Source: Macrotis lagotis
Taxonomy: Eukaryota; Chordata; Mammalia; Peramelemorphia; Peramelidae
NCBI RefSeq assembly: GCF_037893015.1
Contig: NC_133658.1
Span: 59,673,818-59,737,817 of the forward strand
Length of the DNA: 64,000 nt
Direction: 5' to 3'
The notes beneath the pieces were generated by a model. It was not told the DNA's origin. It was given only the letters and a program-made list of their open reading frames with translations, and ran no database searches. The position numbers were made by a program, and so were the translations under genes. Position 1 is the stretch's first letter. Each line of letters begins with the position of its first letter. This document shows positions 22,576 to 33,935 of this stretch, in pieces.

Positions 22576-23421
22576 GAGTTAAGGTTCTACCATCAATAAA
22601 AATGAGGCAACTGGTATAAATGACCTATGAGATTCCTGTCATCACTAAATAAACACCATATATATAAATATAAATATATGATAAAATTCTTTCTGATACC
22701 TAAGTCAAAAAAGAATGAAGCAGATAAAGAAAATTATCAAGGGAAATTACTAAAAAATACTGATGCACAGTTATTGAAGAAAATGGTAAAATAACATGCA
22801 AAAAATTATTCATCAAAACAAAGTTGTGGCCAAGATGGCAACAAGAGAGGATTATCTCTTAGGCAATCTCTCATAAAACTTATAAATTAACAACTCTAAG
22901 TAAATTTTCAAGACAGAACCCACAGAAGGACCCAGTGAGGCAGTTCTCCTATTCAAGGTAACCTGGAAAAGAGCAAAAAAGCTCCGCTCCCCGGGGTTGA
23001 AGGGGTGGCCCCCAAAGGGGTGGCCCACCAGAGTGAAAGAACTTCAGCCTCACAGCAGTGGGGGAGTTTCCTGACCTTCACCCTGGGGAGCAATGGACAC
23101 AACTTGGGGGAACGGGGGGAACCAGACCTCTGCCAGAGCGAGCACGTGAAGTCCATCCCTCAGGGCACACACCCAGCAGCCTAGGCAAGGCAGTCCAGAT
23201 CCAGGAAACAAAAGCAGGTAGAGCTGGTAAGCAGGAGCCCCCAGGGGAGTGAAGAGAAACTGCCTAGCTCAGTCCCTAGAACAGGACTCTGGGGTTCTGA
23301 CCACATTCAGATCCTGATTGCAGTCTAGCCCCACCCCACCTCAGCCCCATGGCAAAGGGGGGGCGCATATGGTCATCCACAGACCAGGAGAGAGGACAGA
23401 GCCTCACTCACTGAGACCCTT

Positions 23422-24589
23422 GTGGGAGTGTCCCAAAAGCTCAGGAAGCACCCCCAAAAAACAGGCTTAGGCTGGGAAAATGAACAAAGAAACAAGAGGA
23501 AGACCATTGAGAAATATTTTGCAAATGAGCCCAAGAAGGATCAAAATACTCAGTCTGAAGATGAGGAAGCACAAGCTCCTGCATCTAAAGACTCCAAGAA
23601 AAACACAAATTGGGCTCAGGCTATGATAGAGCTCAAAAAAGACTTTGAAAATCAAATGAGGGAGTTAGAAGAAAAACTGGGAAAAGAAAGGAGAGAGATG
23701 CAGGAAAAACATGAAAATGAAGTCAGCAGCTTAGTCAAGGAAATTCAAAAAAATGCTGAAGAAAATAGCATGCTAAAAACCAGCTTAGGTCAAATGGATA
23801 AAACAGTTCAAAAAGTTATTGAGGAGAAGAATGCCTTAAAAAGCAAAACTGGGCAGATGGAAAAAGAGATAAGAAAACTCTCTGAGGAGAATAAATCCTT
23901 CAGACAAAGAACAGAATTCAGGGAGATTGATGAATTTACCAGAAATCAGGAATCAATACTTCAAAACCAAAAAAATGAAAAATTAGAAGAAAATGTGAAA
24001 TATCTTACTGAAAAAAACAACTGATATGGAAAACAGACTTAGGAAAGATAATTTGAAAATTATTGGAATACCTGAAAGTCATGATCAGGAAAAGAGCCAT
24101 GACATCATTTTCAAAGAATTACTACAGGAAAATTGCCCTGATATTCTAGAAGCAGAGGGCAAAATAGAAATGGAGAGAATCCACCAATCCCCCCGAGAAA
24201 GAGATCCCAAAAAACCAACCCCCAGGAATATTATAGCCAAGTTCCAGAACTCCCAAGCCAAAGAGAAAATATTACAAGCAGCCAGAAGGACACAGTTCAA
24301 ATATCATGGAGCTGCAGTCAGGATCACACAGGACTTAGCAGCAGCTACATTAGAAGCTCGTAGGGCTTGGAATACAATATACCAGAAGGCAAGAGAGCTT
24401 AGAATGCAGCCAAGAATGAACTACCCAGCAAGGCTGAATGTCCTCTTCCAGGTGAAAAGATGGACTTTCAATGAACCAGGGGAATTTCAAAGGTTCCTGT
24501 TGGAATGGCCAGAGATGAACAGAAGGTTTGATCTTCAGATGCAGGACTTGGGTGAAGCATGGAGATTGGAGGAGAGGGGGGAAATATGA
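23422..24589 (+). pseudogene. ORF1 protein of the HAL1-like element (two frames)
   Basis: The first frame (23422-24024, 200 codons) is a highly charged coiled coil. It includes NTNWAQAMIELKKDFENQM and long E/K/Q heptad stretches up to LTEKNN. The second frame (24026-24589, 187 codons) is the RNA-recognition and C-terminal domain of an L1 ORF1p: MENRLRKDNLKIIGIPESHD, then KIEMERIHQSPRERDP, RNIIAKFQNSQAKEKILQAA and RMNYPARLNVLF. A single TGA plus a one-base frame change at about 24022-24026 separates them. The same TGA context is present in copy B (about 26104-26106), so the break predates the duplication. Total length (about 388 residues) fits L1 ORF1p. Confidence 0.87.
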
Positions 24590-25050
24590 GGGACTTAATG
24601 AGGATGAACTGCCTGTATAGAAAAATGATACTGATAATATTCATATGAGCCATCTCAGTTAATAGAGCAGGTAGAGGGAGCTTTTATAGTTGAAGCACAG
24701 GAGAAAGCTGAAGTCAAAGATAAAATATGGTGTAAAAATGGAGTCAATAAGAAAAAAAGGGAAATGGAATGGGAGAAAGAAAAAGGAGAGGGGGAATAGT
24801 CCAAGCTATTTCACATAAGATTTTTTTTTATTACAATGAGCTATTGCAATGATATGGAAGGGGGGGAGGCAAGGGGCAATGAGGGAACCTTTGCTCTCAT
24901 CAGAGATGGCTAGGAGAGGAAACAGCAAATATACTCAATGGGGTATAGACAACTGGAGTAAGAAGGAGGGGGGAGCAGGGGGAAGGGGTGGGGATGTGAA
25001 TAAAGGAGGAGAGGATGGACCATGGGGGGACAGTGGTCAGATATAACACA

Positions 25051-25743
25051 TTTTCTTTTTTTACTTCTTGCAAGGGGCTGGGATTGGATGGCCTGCCCAG
25101 GACCATAGGGCCAGGTGGATGCTGGGCCTCAGGGGTGGTATGGGGGCTCAGGGCTTCTTGGCCCCAGGAACAGGGATCTGTCTACTGCGCCACTCAGCGA
25201 CCCTACAGCAGAGTCAGAGTGAAAGGAGAGAGAAAATATAGTACATGGTAGTGGAGAAATAAGAAAGGAGGGAGTTGCGATCAGCAATGGCAACATTGGA
25301 AAAATATGGAAGTAACTTTTGTGATAGACTTATCATAAAGAATGTGATCCACTCACCACAGAGTTGATGGTGTTGGAACAAAGACTGAAGCACATTTTTT
25401 GTTATTATTTGGGGGAGGGTGCAGGGCAAGTGGGGCTGGGTGACCTGCCTGGGGCCACATAGCAGGGTGATCATTGAGTGTCTGGGGCCAGATTCGGACC
25501 CGGGTGCTCCTGGCTCAAGGGCCAATGCTCTATCTGCCACCCAGCCACCCCTACTATTATTACTATTTTATTTTATTTTGGGTCTTTTTTTTTCCTTCTT
25601 TTTGGTTTTTGCAGGGCAGTGGGGATCGGGTGGCTTGCATGTCACATGGCTGGGTGATTATTGGGTTTACGAGGCTGGATATGGACTCGGGTGCTCGTGG
25701 CTCCAGGGCTGATGCTTCGTCCATTGCACCACCTGGCCATACC
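25051..25743 (-). repeat. Three antisense CORE-SINE-like modules in copy A
   Basis: The modules lie at about 25051-25205, 25394-25553 and 25585-25743. Each opens with the complement of a SINE tail ('tgcaaggggctggg', 'gtgcagggcaagtggggctg', 'tttttgcagggcagtgggg'). Each then has a 'cttggcctgcc'-type CORE block and closes with the complement of a SINE head ('gcgccactcagcgacccta', 'ctgccacccagccacccc', 'attgcaccacctggcca'). They are far more GC-rich and diverged than the other SINEs here, and they recur in the same places in copy B. They are therefore old parts of the master element and not recent insertions. Confidence 0.75.
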
Positions 25744-25955
25744 TACAATTATTACTATTATTTTTTTTTAATTTTAATTTTTTTCTCCCCCTTTACTTTT
25801 TTGCCCAAGCAAGTCTATCTATATTCATGTGGGGAGGGGTATTTTGTTTACTTGTAAACAAGTATATTTTATTAATGTAAAGAAAAACATTTGTACAAAA
25901 ATGAGAATAAAAAATAAATTTTAAAAAAGTACTATAAAAAAAGAAATATTAAAAA

Positions 25956-27985
25956 AAAACTCTCTGAAGAGAACAAATCCTTCAAATAGAGAATAGAATT
26001 CAGGGAGGTTGATGAATTTACCAGAAATCAGGAATCAATACTTCAAAACCAAAAAAATGAAAAATTAGAAGAAAATGTGAAATATCTCACTGAAAAAAAC
26101 AACTGATATGGAAAACAGACTTAGGAAAGATAATTTGAAAATTATTGGAATACCTGAAAGTCATGATCAGGAAAAGAGCCTTGACATCATTTTCAAAGAA
26201 TTACTACAGGAAAATTGCCCTGATATTCTAGAAGCAAAGGGCAAAATAGAAATGGAGAGAATCCACTGATCCCCCCAAGAAAGAGATCCCAAAAAACCGA
26301 CCCCTAGGAATATTATAGCCAAATTCCAGAACTTCCAAGTCAAAGAGAAAATATTACAAGCAGCCAGAAGGACACAGTTCAAATATCATGGAGCTACAGT
26401 CAAGATCACACAGGACTTAGCAGCAACTACATTGGAAGCTCATAGGGCTTGGAATATAATATACCAGAAGGCAAAAGAGCTTAGAATGCAGCCAAGAATC
26501 AACTACCCAGCAAGGCTGAATGTCCTCTTCCAGGGAAAAAGATGGACTTTCAATGAACCCAGGGAATTTCAAATGTTCCTGTTGGAATGGCCCAGAATTG
26601 AACAGAAGGTTTGATCTTCAGATACAGGACTTGGGTGAAGCATGGAGATTGGAGGAGAGGGGGGAAATATGAGGGACCTAATGAGGATGAACTGTGTGTA
26701 TTCCTTCATAGAAAAATGACACTGATAATACTCATATGAACCTTCTCAGTTAATAGAGCAGATAGAAGGAGCTTTTATAGCTGGAGCACAGGAGAAAGCT
26801 GAATTTGAAGATAAAATATGGTGTAAAAATGGAGTCAATAGAAAAAAAGGGAAATGTGATGGGAGAAAGAAAAAGGAGAGTGGGAATAGGCCAAGATATT
26901 TCATATAGTAAGATTTTTCTTTACTAAAATGAGCTATTGCAATGATATGGAATGGAGGAAGGCAAGGGGCAATGAGGGAACCTTTGCTCTCATCAGAGTT
27001 GGCTAGGAGAGGAAACAGCAAATATACTCAATGGGGTATAGACAACTGGAGTAAGAAGGAGGGGGGAGCAGGGGGAAGGGGTGGGGATGTGAATAAAGGA
27101 GGAGAGGATGGACCATGGGGGGACAGTGGTCAGATATAACACATTTTCTTTTTTACTTCTTGCAAGAGGCTGGGATTGGATGGCCTGTCTGGGACCATAG
27201 GGCCAGGTGGATGCTGGGCCTAAGAGGTGGTATGGGGGCTCAGGGCCTCTTGGCCCCAGAGCCGGGGATCTGTCTGCTGTGCTACTCAGCTACCCTACAG
27301 CAGAGTCAGAGTGAAAGGAGAGAGAAAATATAGTACATGGTAGTGGAGAAATACGAAAGGAGGGAGTTGTGATCAGCAATGGCAACGAAAAATATGGAAG
27401 TAACTTTTGTGATAGACTTATCATAAAGAATGTGATCCACCCATGACAGAGTTGTTGGTGTTGGAACAAAGACTCAAGCACATTTTTTTTATTATTATTA
27501 TTGGGGGGGGGTGCAGGGCAAATGGGACTGGGTGGCCTGCCTGGGGCTGCATAGCAGGGTGACCGTTGGGTGTCTGAGGCTGGATTTGGACCCAGGTGCT
27601 CCTGGCTCAAGGGCCAATGCTCTGGCTGCCACCCAGCCACCCCTACTATTATTACTATTTTATTTTATTTTTATTTTGGGTCTTTTTCCTTTTTTTTTTT
27701 GTTTTTGCAGGGTTCGGGTGGCTTGCATGTCACATGGCTGTGTGACTATTGGGTGTATGGGGCCAGATATGGGCTCGGGTTCTCATGGCTCCAGGGCTGG
27801 TGCTCCATCCATTGCACCACCTGGCCATACCTACAATTATTACTATTATTTTTTTTATTTTAATTTTTTTCTCTCCCCTTTATCGTTCAAGCAAGTCTAC
27901 ATTTATGGGGGGGGTTCATTTACTCTTAAACAAGAATATTTTATTAATGTAAAAAAATTTGTACAAAATGAGAATATTAAATAAA
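25956..27985 (+). mobile_element. HAL1-like element, copy B, 5'-truncated
   Basis: It starts within ORF1 at 'actctctgaagagaacaaat', which corresponds to about 23877 in copy A, a shift of close to 2081 bp. It then runs through the RNA-binding half of ORF1 (decayed, with a stop where copy A reads HQSPRE) and the same 3' region, including three antisense SINE-like modules (about 27144-27298, 27483-27645 and 27682-27831). Its end matches that of copy A ('atttgtacaaaatgagaata'). The joint with copy A is an A-rich stretch (25915-25958), as expected for a 5'-truncated copy joined at the tail of another. Confidence 0.85.
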
Positions 27986-28239
27986 ACAGAAAAAAATGTG
28001 TAACTTAAAAACATGCATGTGAATAAATGATGGAAAATTTTATATCATGTAATTGAAAAAATAAAATATCAATCATAAAATAAATGATAATGCCAAGGTT
28101 GCACAATCAATAAATGTCTAAGGCATAATTTGAATTTTAAAAAAAAGGGGAAAAGAAAGTAAAGAGTGCAGTCTGCAGAGCAATGAAGGAAAAAAACATG
28201 GTTGGTCTTGACTTCCTTAAAATGGAGGTTCTGGGAGAA

Positions 28240-28800
28240 ACTAGTCAATTTAAGAGGCACCTTGTAAAAACCTGAAGGAAGTCAGGAGGCAAAGATAAGG
28301 CAGGAGAGAGTTCCTGATAAGGGTGATGGTCACTGACAATCTTTACCCAAAGCTGGGAGACAGAGAGGTCTTATGTGAGGAATAACAAGGAGGTCAGTAC
28401 ATGGAAGGGAGTGAGGTATAAGAAAATTGAAAAAGTCAAGAAAAGGAGGGTGATGGCATTATGAAGAACTTTGAACCCCAATCAGAAGATCTTGGTCCTG
28501 AAAAATAACATGGAATCAATTTACTAAACAAGGAGGGATGAGAATGATATGGGTAGACCTGTGCTTTTTTTTTTAAATGGGAATATCACTGTGACTATTT
28601 GGCATAGGACAGACTACAGTGGGAGCTACTTATGACAGGAAAACCAATTCAGAGGTAATTGCAATAGTATAAGCTTGGTGGAATAGGTGATAAGGATCTG
28701 CACAAGGGTGGTAGTAGTGTTAAAAAGGAAATAATAGATAGTATGAAAGATGTGAGAAAGGTAGAACATAGAACAGACAAGACCGCAAAACTGATCAGAT
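28240..28800 (-). repeat. L2 LINE 3' region, antisense
   Basis: The ordered antisense L2 blocks are visible: 'aataacaaggaggtcagtac', 'gaagaactttgaacccc', 'gtagacctgtgctttt', 'ggtaattgcaatagtataag' and 'caagggtggtagtagtg'. The copy is old, with many substitutions. Confidence 0.7.
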
Positions 28801-28887
28801 GTCTCCTAAGTTAATTAAATGGTTGACCCCAAAATGTTTTAATATTATAATATTATCACTAATGGTCATTTCCCTCAAGAAATCCAT

Positions 28888-28890
28888 ATA

Positions 28891-28951
<61 letters not shown>
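28888..28951. repeat. (TG)n/(TA)n microsatellite
   Basis: A TG run of about nine units passes into an uninterrupted TA run of about 24 units. It is likely polymorphic, and the exact length is uncertain. Confidence 0.95.
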
Positions 28952-28954
<3 letters not shown>

Positions 28955-29399
28955 TGAAAGAAGATGGCATACAAATCCCCTAGTTTTTAATTACTGTGTA
29001 ACTGATTTTTTTTTTTTGCTATTCACTTCACCTCCTGCCTCCGTTTATTTATCTCAGAAGTGGTAGATTAGAACAGGGATTCTTACCATGGAATTCAGTT
29101 GATAACCAGCCTTTTTTTAGAGCAGTATGATCTGGAGGATATAACTGGAATTAATAAATATGTGTATCATTCTTTAAAAATGTGATGCCAAGCAAAATTA
29201 CTTCAATCCATTTATCTCCACATGACACAGGAAATAAGGCAATATTTGCTCCTTAATTATACAAAGGCAAATCAGAATCAGCATTCACTGGTCAAAGAAG
29301 AATGGAATCAAATAAATGTGGAAACCATTGGTTCAGGTTACCATGGGAGAGAACTAGAAAACTTACAAAGAACCAAAATAGAATTACTCAAACCTAACT

Positions 29400-29886
29400 G
29401 TTGATGACCTCCTTTTGGATAATTCTTGATTTTCATGACACTTCTTTTTTTCTGGTTTTCTTATATCCTTTCCTACTTCATATCTGGTCTTGGGCCCTCT
29501 TATCTTCTCCCTCTATAATGCCACTTGGTGCTTTCATTCTTTTCATGGTTTTAATTATCTCTGTACAGATCTACAAATCTAGCCCTAATCTTTCTACTGA
29601 GACCTATTTCCATACCACAAACCAATCTCTTTTTGGGCATCTAGAACTGAATGACCTGTAGGTATCTCAAACTCAAATCTGGTCAAAATAGAACTCATTA
29701 TCTCTCTTCCCAAAACCCTCTCTACTTCCTAATCTTCTTATCAATGTTGAAGGAACCATCAATCATTCTCCTAGTCATCCATGCTCAAAATCTTAGTGTT
29801 ATCCTCAGTTCCACATTGTTATTTGCTCCGATACACACTCCATCATTAAATCTTGTCATTTCCACTATAGCATCATTCATACAGGA

Positions 29887-29922
<36 letters not shown>

Positions 29923-30400
29923 TCCCCTCTCTCCACTAAAACAATCACAACCCTAATTCAGGTTCTCATCACCTCTTTCACTGAGCTACTCCACTAGCCT
30001 TTTAACTGATTCTCCGACTCAAGTCTCTCTCTCTCTCTCTCTCTCTGTCCCCCCACCCTCCAATTCAGCTGCCAAAGTGATTTTTCAAAAGTATAGGTCT
30101 GATCTTATACCACTCTATCCTATATATACAATGTTTCCAAGAGCTCCCTTTATCTCCAGGTCATAATTTTAAACTTTCTATAACCTAGCCCCTTCATATC
30201 TTTCCAATCAATTTACAATCCATTCTCCTCTACATACTCCACAACTCATCTACACATAGTCCTTCAGACATTCTATGTCTTTTATACAAGTTGTCGCCTA
30301 TGCTCGGAATTTTCTGCCCCTTCACCTATCCCAGGAGACCTTTCCAGATTACAACAGGTGTCTGTCCATATCTTTCCCTCCCAGAATTTCTATTTGTTCA
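29400..30400 (+). repeat. L2 LINE, ORF2 end and 3' region, sense
   Basis: About 1 kb in L2 order: 'caaactcaaatctggtcaaa', 'aaaatagaactcattatct', 'agtgttatcctcagttcc', 'attcaggttctcatcacct', 'ctgccaaagtgatttttc', 'aggtctgatcttatacc', 'ttctataacctagcccc'. It is interrupted by an AT microsatellite (29886-29922) and a TC tract (30027-30046). The open frames 29401-29661 and 29651-29956 lie within it and are not genes. Confidence 0.75.
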
Positions 30401-30414
30401 ATATAAATCTAATT

Positions 30415-30730
30415 ATGTGGCTCAGGGGATAGAGCACTGGGTTTAGCATCAAGAATAATTCAGTTCAATCTGGTCTCACAAACTACTAGCTATGTGACTG
30501 GGCAAGAAACTCAACTTGTTTGCCTCAGTTTCCTCAATTGAGAGATGAGAGTTGTGATGTAAATCAAATAAAATAATGACTATAAAGCACTTAGTAGATA
30601 GCAAGCTTCAGGTTCCTTTCCTCTTTCCTTGTTTTATATATTGACTATTCCTTGAGGATAGAGACTCCCTTTCTGATTTTCTTTAACATCAGACACTTAG
30701 CTCTGTAGCTGGTATAAAATAAGCACTACA
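30415..30730 (+). repeat. MIR-type SINE and L2-type 3' end, sense
   Basis: The MIR-like head 'ggggatagagcactggg', core 'actagctatgtgactgggca' and 'cctcagtttcctcaattg' lie at about 30420-30545. About 30640-30730 resembles an L2 3' terminus ('ccttgaggatagagactcc'). Confidence 0.65.
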
Positions 30731-30739
30731 CACTCATTG

Positions 30740-31350
30740 ACATTCTTGACTCTTGGAAATGAAGGTTGGTATAGAACTACACCCAGAAGAAGAGTTTGAG
30801 GAAATCCTGAAAGGGGGCCAGCAGCAGTAAGCAAAAATCAAAGATAGGAAACCTAGGAATATTCACATAAAAATCATAAAGAAAAGGTAGAAGAAAAACC
30901 TTTCCCCAAGTCTCCATTTAAAGAGGGTGCAGAAGCACCTGGCATTCTCCTTTGGAGTCTACTCCACTCTCTCTGAGCTCTCTCTGAAACTGCACCAGCT
31001 TTCAAACTCACAGCTTCTCTGCACTCAAAGCAGCCTGTTGGATTGCACAGCTAGAGGGCAGAGCAAATAACTCCTGATGTTTCCATTTAAAGAAGGCTCA
31101 CAGCCCAGCTATTTCTCATCAGCTGCACTCCTTGCTACTCTACCTTCACTGGATTGAACTAAAGTGGAATTGGCCCCAAGAGAGAAGAGTGGGAATCATC
31201 CACACATATCACTAAAGTCACACACATATTCATCTATGGAGGCACAGATTTCAAGGAAAAAACACATGGGACAGAGCTCACAAGTCACATAACTGAAATC
31301 AACTACTCAGTTTAAAAACAAAAAAACTTTCTAAACTGTAAGATAACACA
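30740..31350. other. No recognisable gene or named repeat
   Basis: The stretch contains two similar blocks about 170 bp apart ('ctccatttaaagagggtgc' near 30912 and 'ttccatttaaagaaggctc' near 31080). This suggests an old internally duplicated or long-terminal-repeat-like sequence. I cannot assign it to a family. Confidence 0.35.
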
Positions 31351-31351
31351 T

Positions 31352-31491
31352 AGGTGTCCCAAAAAGTCTTAATGCAGTTTTTTAGCTCTAAATCAATATT
31401 GGAGCTATTGAACTTATTATTAAATATTAAATTAAACATTAGATGTTAGATAGCTTTTAAATATTGATCTGTATTGAGTTTTGTTACACCT
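31352..31491. mobile_element. Mariner-type MITE, about 140 bp
   Basis: The left end 'aggtgtcccaaaaagtctta' is mirrored by the right end, whose complement reads 'aggtgtaacaaaactcaata', giving imperfect terminal inverted repeats of about 24 bp. A second mirrored pair, 'aaatcaatatt' and 'aaatattgatc', lies inside. The 'ggtgtcccaaaa' start is typical of mariner families in mammals. No transposase is present. Confidence 0.6.
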
Positions 31492-31796
31492 TCAATAAAT
31501 GTGAGTCAATATGTACCCATTTTACCTAAGCTTCTCTTCACCCAAATACTCCAAATGTCCTATATTTCAGCAATATTCCCTTCAACAATATACATCACAA
31601 TCCAGTATGATTGACCATCCATATTCATCCATGTCTCTAATAAAAAATTCAACACAAGGGTTCTACCCATCATAAGGAGTCTTTTCCCAAAATCTCTTCC
31701 CATTGCATGGATTTTCAAAGAAACAAGCAGGCCTGTTTACTCATTACCAGGCTGACCTGTTATTTTTCAATCATCTTTTCTCTGATATTCTTTCGC

Positions 31797-31995
31797 CCAG
31801 TAATGTCAAACTTAAGCAGAAAGGTCACAAAATTGTACCTAAGGGGAACTGAGAAGGTTGTCATACTGATTTAGAACACTACATACCAATACTATCTATA
31901 TTCTACTATGTTTTTATTTAATTTGCTAAATATTTCCCAATTACATTTTAATCTGACTTAGGGGAGTACCATGGGCTGTGTGTTATATGCCCACT
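31797..31995 (+). mobile_element. Non-autonomous hAT-type relic, same family as 21068-21241
   Basis: The left end 'cagtaatgtcaaactta' and internal 'ctaaatatttcccaattaca' followed by 'ttttaatctgac' match the copy at 21068-21241 in order and spacing. The right end is decayed around 'tgtgttatatgccc'. Confidence 0.6.
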
Positions 31996-32089
31996 TTTCC
32001 AGAAAAATTCCCCTTTGATAATTGGTTTAATTTATTTACACTCACATACCCTTCAAAGTTATTGATGATCTCTTAATTACTCAATGTCT

Positions 32090-32620
32090 TTTCTTAAGTC
32101 TTTATGGCCTCTTGGCAGCCTGTGACATTAATCAATCATCTACTCCTCTTCGATCAATCTCTTCTTCCTAGATTCCATGATACTGTTCCCTCCTAATTCT
32201 CTTCCAACTTGTCTAACCACTACTTCTCAGTCTCTTTTGCTGGATCTTCATCTAGGTCACCTCAATTAATGGTGGATGTCCCCTGACCTGGGTCAAAGTT
32301 TCAGTTATCATCTCTCTATGCAAATGAGTCTCAAATTTAATTGCCCAAGCCTACTCTCTCCTGACCTCCAGTCTCACATATCCAACAGTCTATGAACCAT
32401 TTCAAAATGGAATGTCCAAAAACTGAATTCATTATCTTTCTACCTACATCCTCCCCTCTTCCTAATTTTCCTATTAATTTCCAGGGTATCACCACCTATG
32501 ATAGTAGTATGGAAACTTAGATGTCACTCTCAACTCCCTCCCCCACCAAAGCCAATTAGTTGTCTAATTCTGTCAATTGTACCTACATATTTTGCTAAAT
32601 GAAATCCTTTTCTGACTCAA
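32090..32620 (+). repeat. L2 LINE ORF2 C-terminal and 3' region, sense
   Basis: Blocks in L2 order are visible: 'cagcctgtgacattaatcaa', 'tgatactgttccctcct', 'ctcagtctcttttgctggat', 'atgcaaatgagtctcaaat', 'tgtccaaaaactgaattca', 'ttagatgtcactctcaact'. The copy is old and carries stops. Confidence 0.72.
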
Positions 32621-33785
32621 ACTGAAACATAAAAGTCCAAGATGGATATCACACAATTTTAAGGGAAGAGTATTCAAAGTACATGATGAGGGACTGATTC
32701 TCCCTCCCATGCAAGGATGGATTCCACCTTTCTCCTTTAAAAGAGAAAAGAATATCTAATTCATGGGGAGAGTAACAAATATTAGAATAATCAAAAAAAG
32801 GATGAAGAAGATACTAATAACTGGCCCATAAATCTTTCCTTTTCCAGCTACCTACAATTTTTATGTTAATTATCTATATACACAGATGGAATCTTTGGTA
32901 TGGTGATTATATGAAACTGACAAGCTTTCACAAAAGACAGTCCTCAGACCACACAGGTCTTTACCATCATTGAGGCATTAAGAATACAAAATCTTACTGT
33001 AACATTTGTTGATTACCAAAAACACTCAAGTGTTACAAGCTACAAGTCATAAAAAGGGTTATGTGCTATGTGCATATGATACAGAGTGTCTATTTGTATT
33101 CCCTACCTTACTTTCCCACTAATCCTTATAGCATCATTACCACGTGAAAAAAATTCCCCCAAAGTCTATATTCTAAAGATCTTCCATTCCTATGCTCTTC
33201 GCTTCATATGCTATTCAGTAATGATCCATCCATGTGTATATTCACAAAATCCCAATAAAAAGGAAAACTGCAATACAAGCATATGTAATTCTTTGGAAAC
33301 GAACATCTACACTGCTGAAGTAGCACTAAAGTGACAAAAGACTGTAATCCAGTGGTCCTGGCCCTGCAAATTCTATTTTAGATGTATTTGTTTTTCACAA
33401 ACTAGAATGTTGCATATGTGGTCACCAACAAAAATATAGCAATAGCTTAAAATTTATAACCAAAATTCTCCTGGTTGATTTTCAAATGTTCATTGAAAAA
33501 ATAAGAATCTGGCAAAATATTTAACATACAACTATAAAAGCTCATGCATAACATAATTCTCACTACACAAAAAAATGGTTAATGAATCAAATACAAAAGA
33601 CAATCGGCAACTTTTCTCAAGTATAAAATCAGACAATTAACAACAGACTAATTCCAAAAGGAATTCCATTTTAACATATTGGATAAATGGTCACATCTAA
33701 TCTCTGCTTTTAGACATCTAATTAGGAGAAATCCATTAGTTCAAAGGCAATCCATTTCGTTTTTGGATGTTAAGAAATTTTTATT
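32621..33785. other. AT-rich stretch without recognisable features
   Basis: There is no gene, named repeat or microsatellite that I can support. The 82-codon frame at 33086-33334 has no recognisable similarity. Confidence 0.45.
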
Positions 33786-33935
33786 AAGTGGCAGCTAGAT
33801 GGCGCAGTGGATAGAGCACCAGCCCTGGAGTCAGAGGACCTGAGTTCAAATCAGAGCTCAGACACTTAATAATTACCTAGCTGTGTGGCCGTGGGCAAGC
33901 CACTTAACCCCATTTGCCTTGCAAAAACCTTAAAA
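33786..33935 (+). repeat. Short CORE-SINE
   Basis: The head 'ggcagctagatggcgcagtg', core 'acttaataattacctagc' and tail 'atttgccttgcaaaaacct' are close to the consensus of the other copies, followed by an A-rich tail to about 33960. This is one of the better preserved copies. Confidence 0.93.

Larger units (their letters stand above)
22825..25920 (+). mobile_element. HAL1-like (ORF1-only) L1 relative, copy A of a head-to-tail dimer
   Basis: It starts with an L1-type 5' UTR ('ttgtggccaagatggcaac', GC-rich to about 23400), then ORF1 (23422-24589). In place of ORF2 there is a 1.3 kb 3' region ending at about 25920 with 'aaaatgagaataaaaaataa'. There is no trace of endonuclease or reverse transcriptase, so mobilisation must have been in trans by an autonomous L1. 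The 3' region holds three antisense SINE-like modules. Copy B (25956-27985) repeats everything from about position 23873 onward, roughly 95% alike by eye. HAL1 ('half-L1') elements are the known mammalian precedent for ORF1-only LINEs. Identity with a named family is inferred. Confidence 0.8.
22665..28080 (+). mobile_element. Old L1 split by the HAL1-like dimer
   Basis: The left piece (about 22665-22824) is an L1 ORF2 fragment: 'ttctgatacctaagtc' corresponds to LIPKx, followed by a decayed ENYxxITLMNIDAK-like region near 22730-22770. The right piece (about 27991-28080) is an L1 3' terminus ('tcatgtaattgaaaaaat', 'aaaatatcaatc'). The host L1 also lacks the remainder of ORF2 between the two pieces, through either truncation or deletion. 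The dimer at 22825-27990 sits between them. Confidence 0.6.

Noticed and set aside
25214-25857. Overlapping 97-127 codon frames near the HAL1-like 3' region
   Set aside because: They are explained by the antisense SINE-like modules and T-rich stretches. Equivalent frames recur in copy B.
30740-31350. Possible old long terminal repeat (two similar blocks about 170 bp apart)
   Set aside because: I could not see paired ends, a primer-binding site or any internal coding remnant. It is left unclassified instead of being called a retroviral relic.
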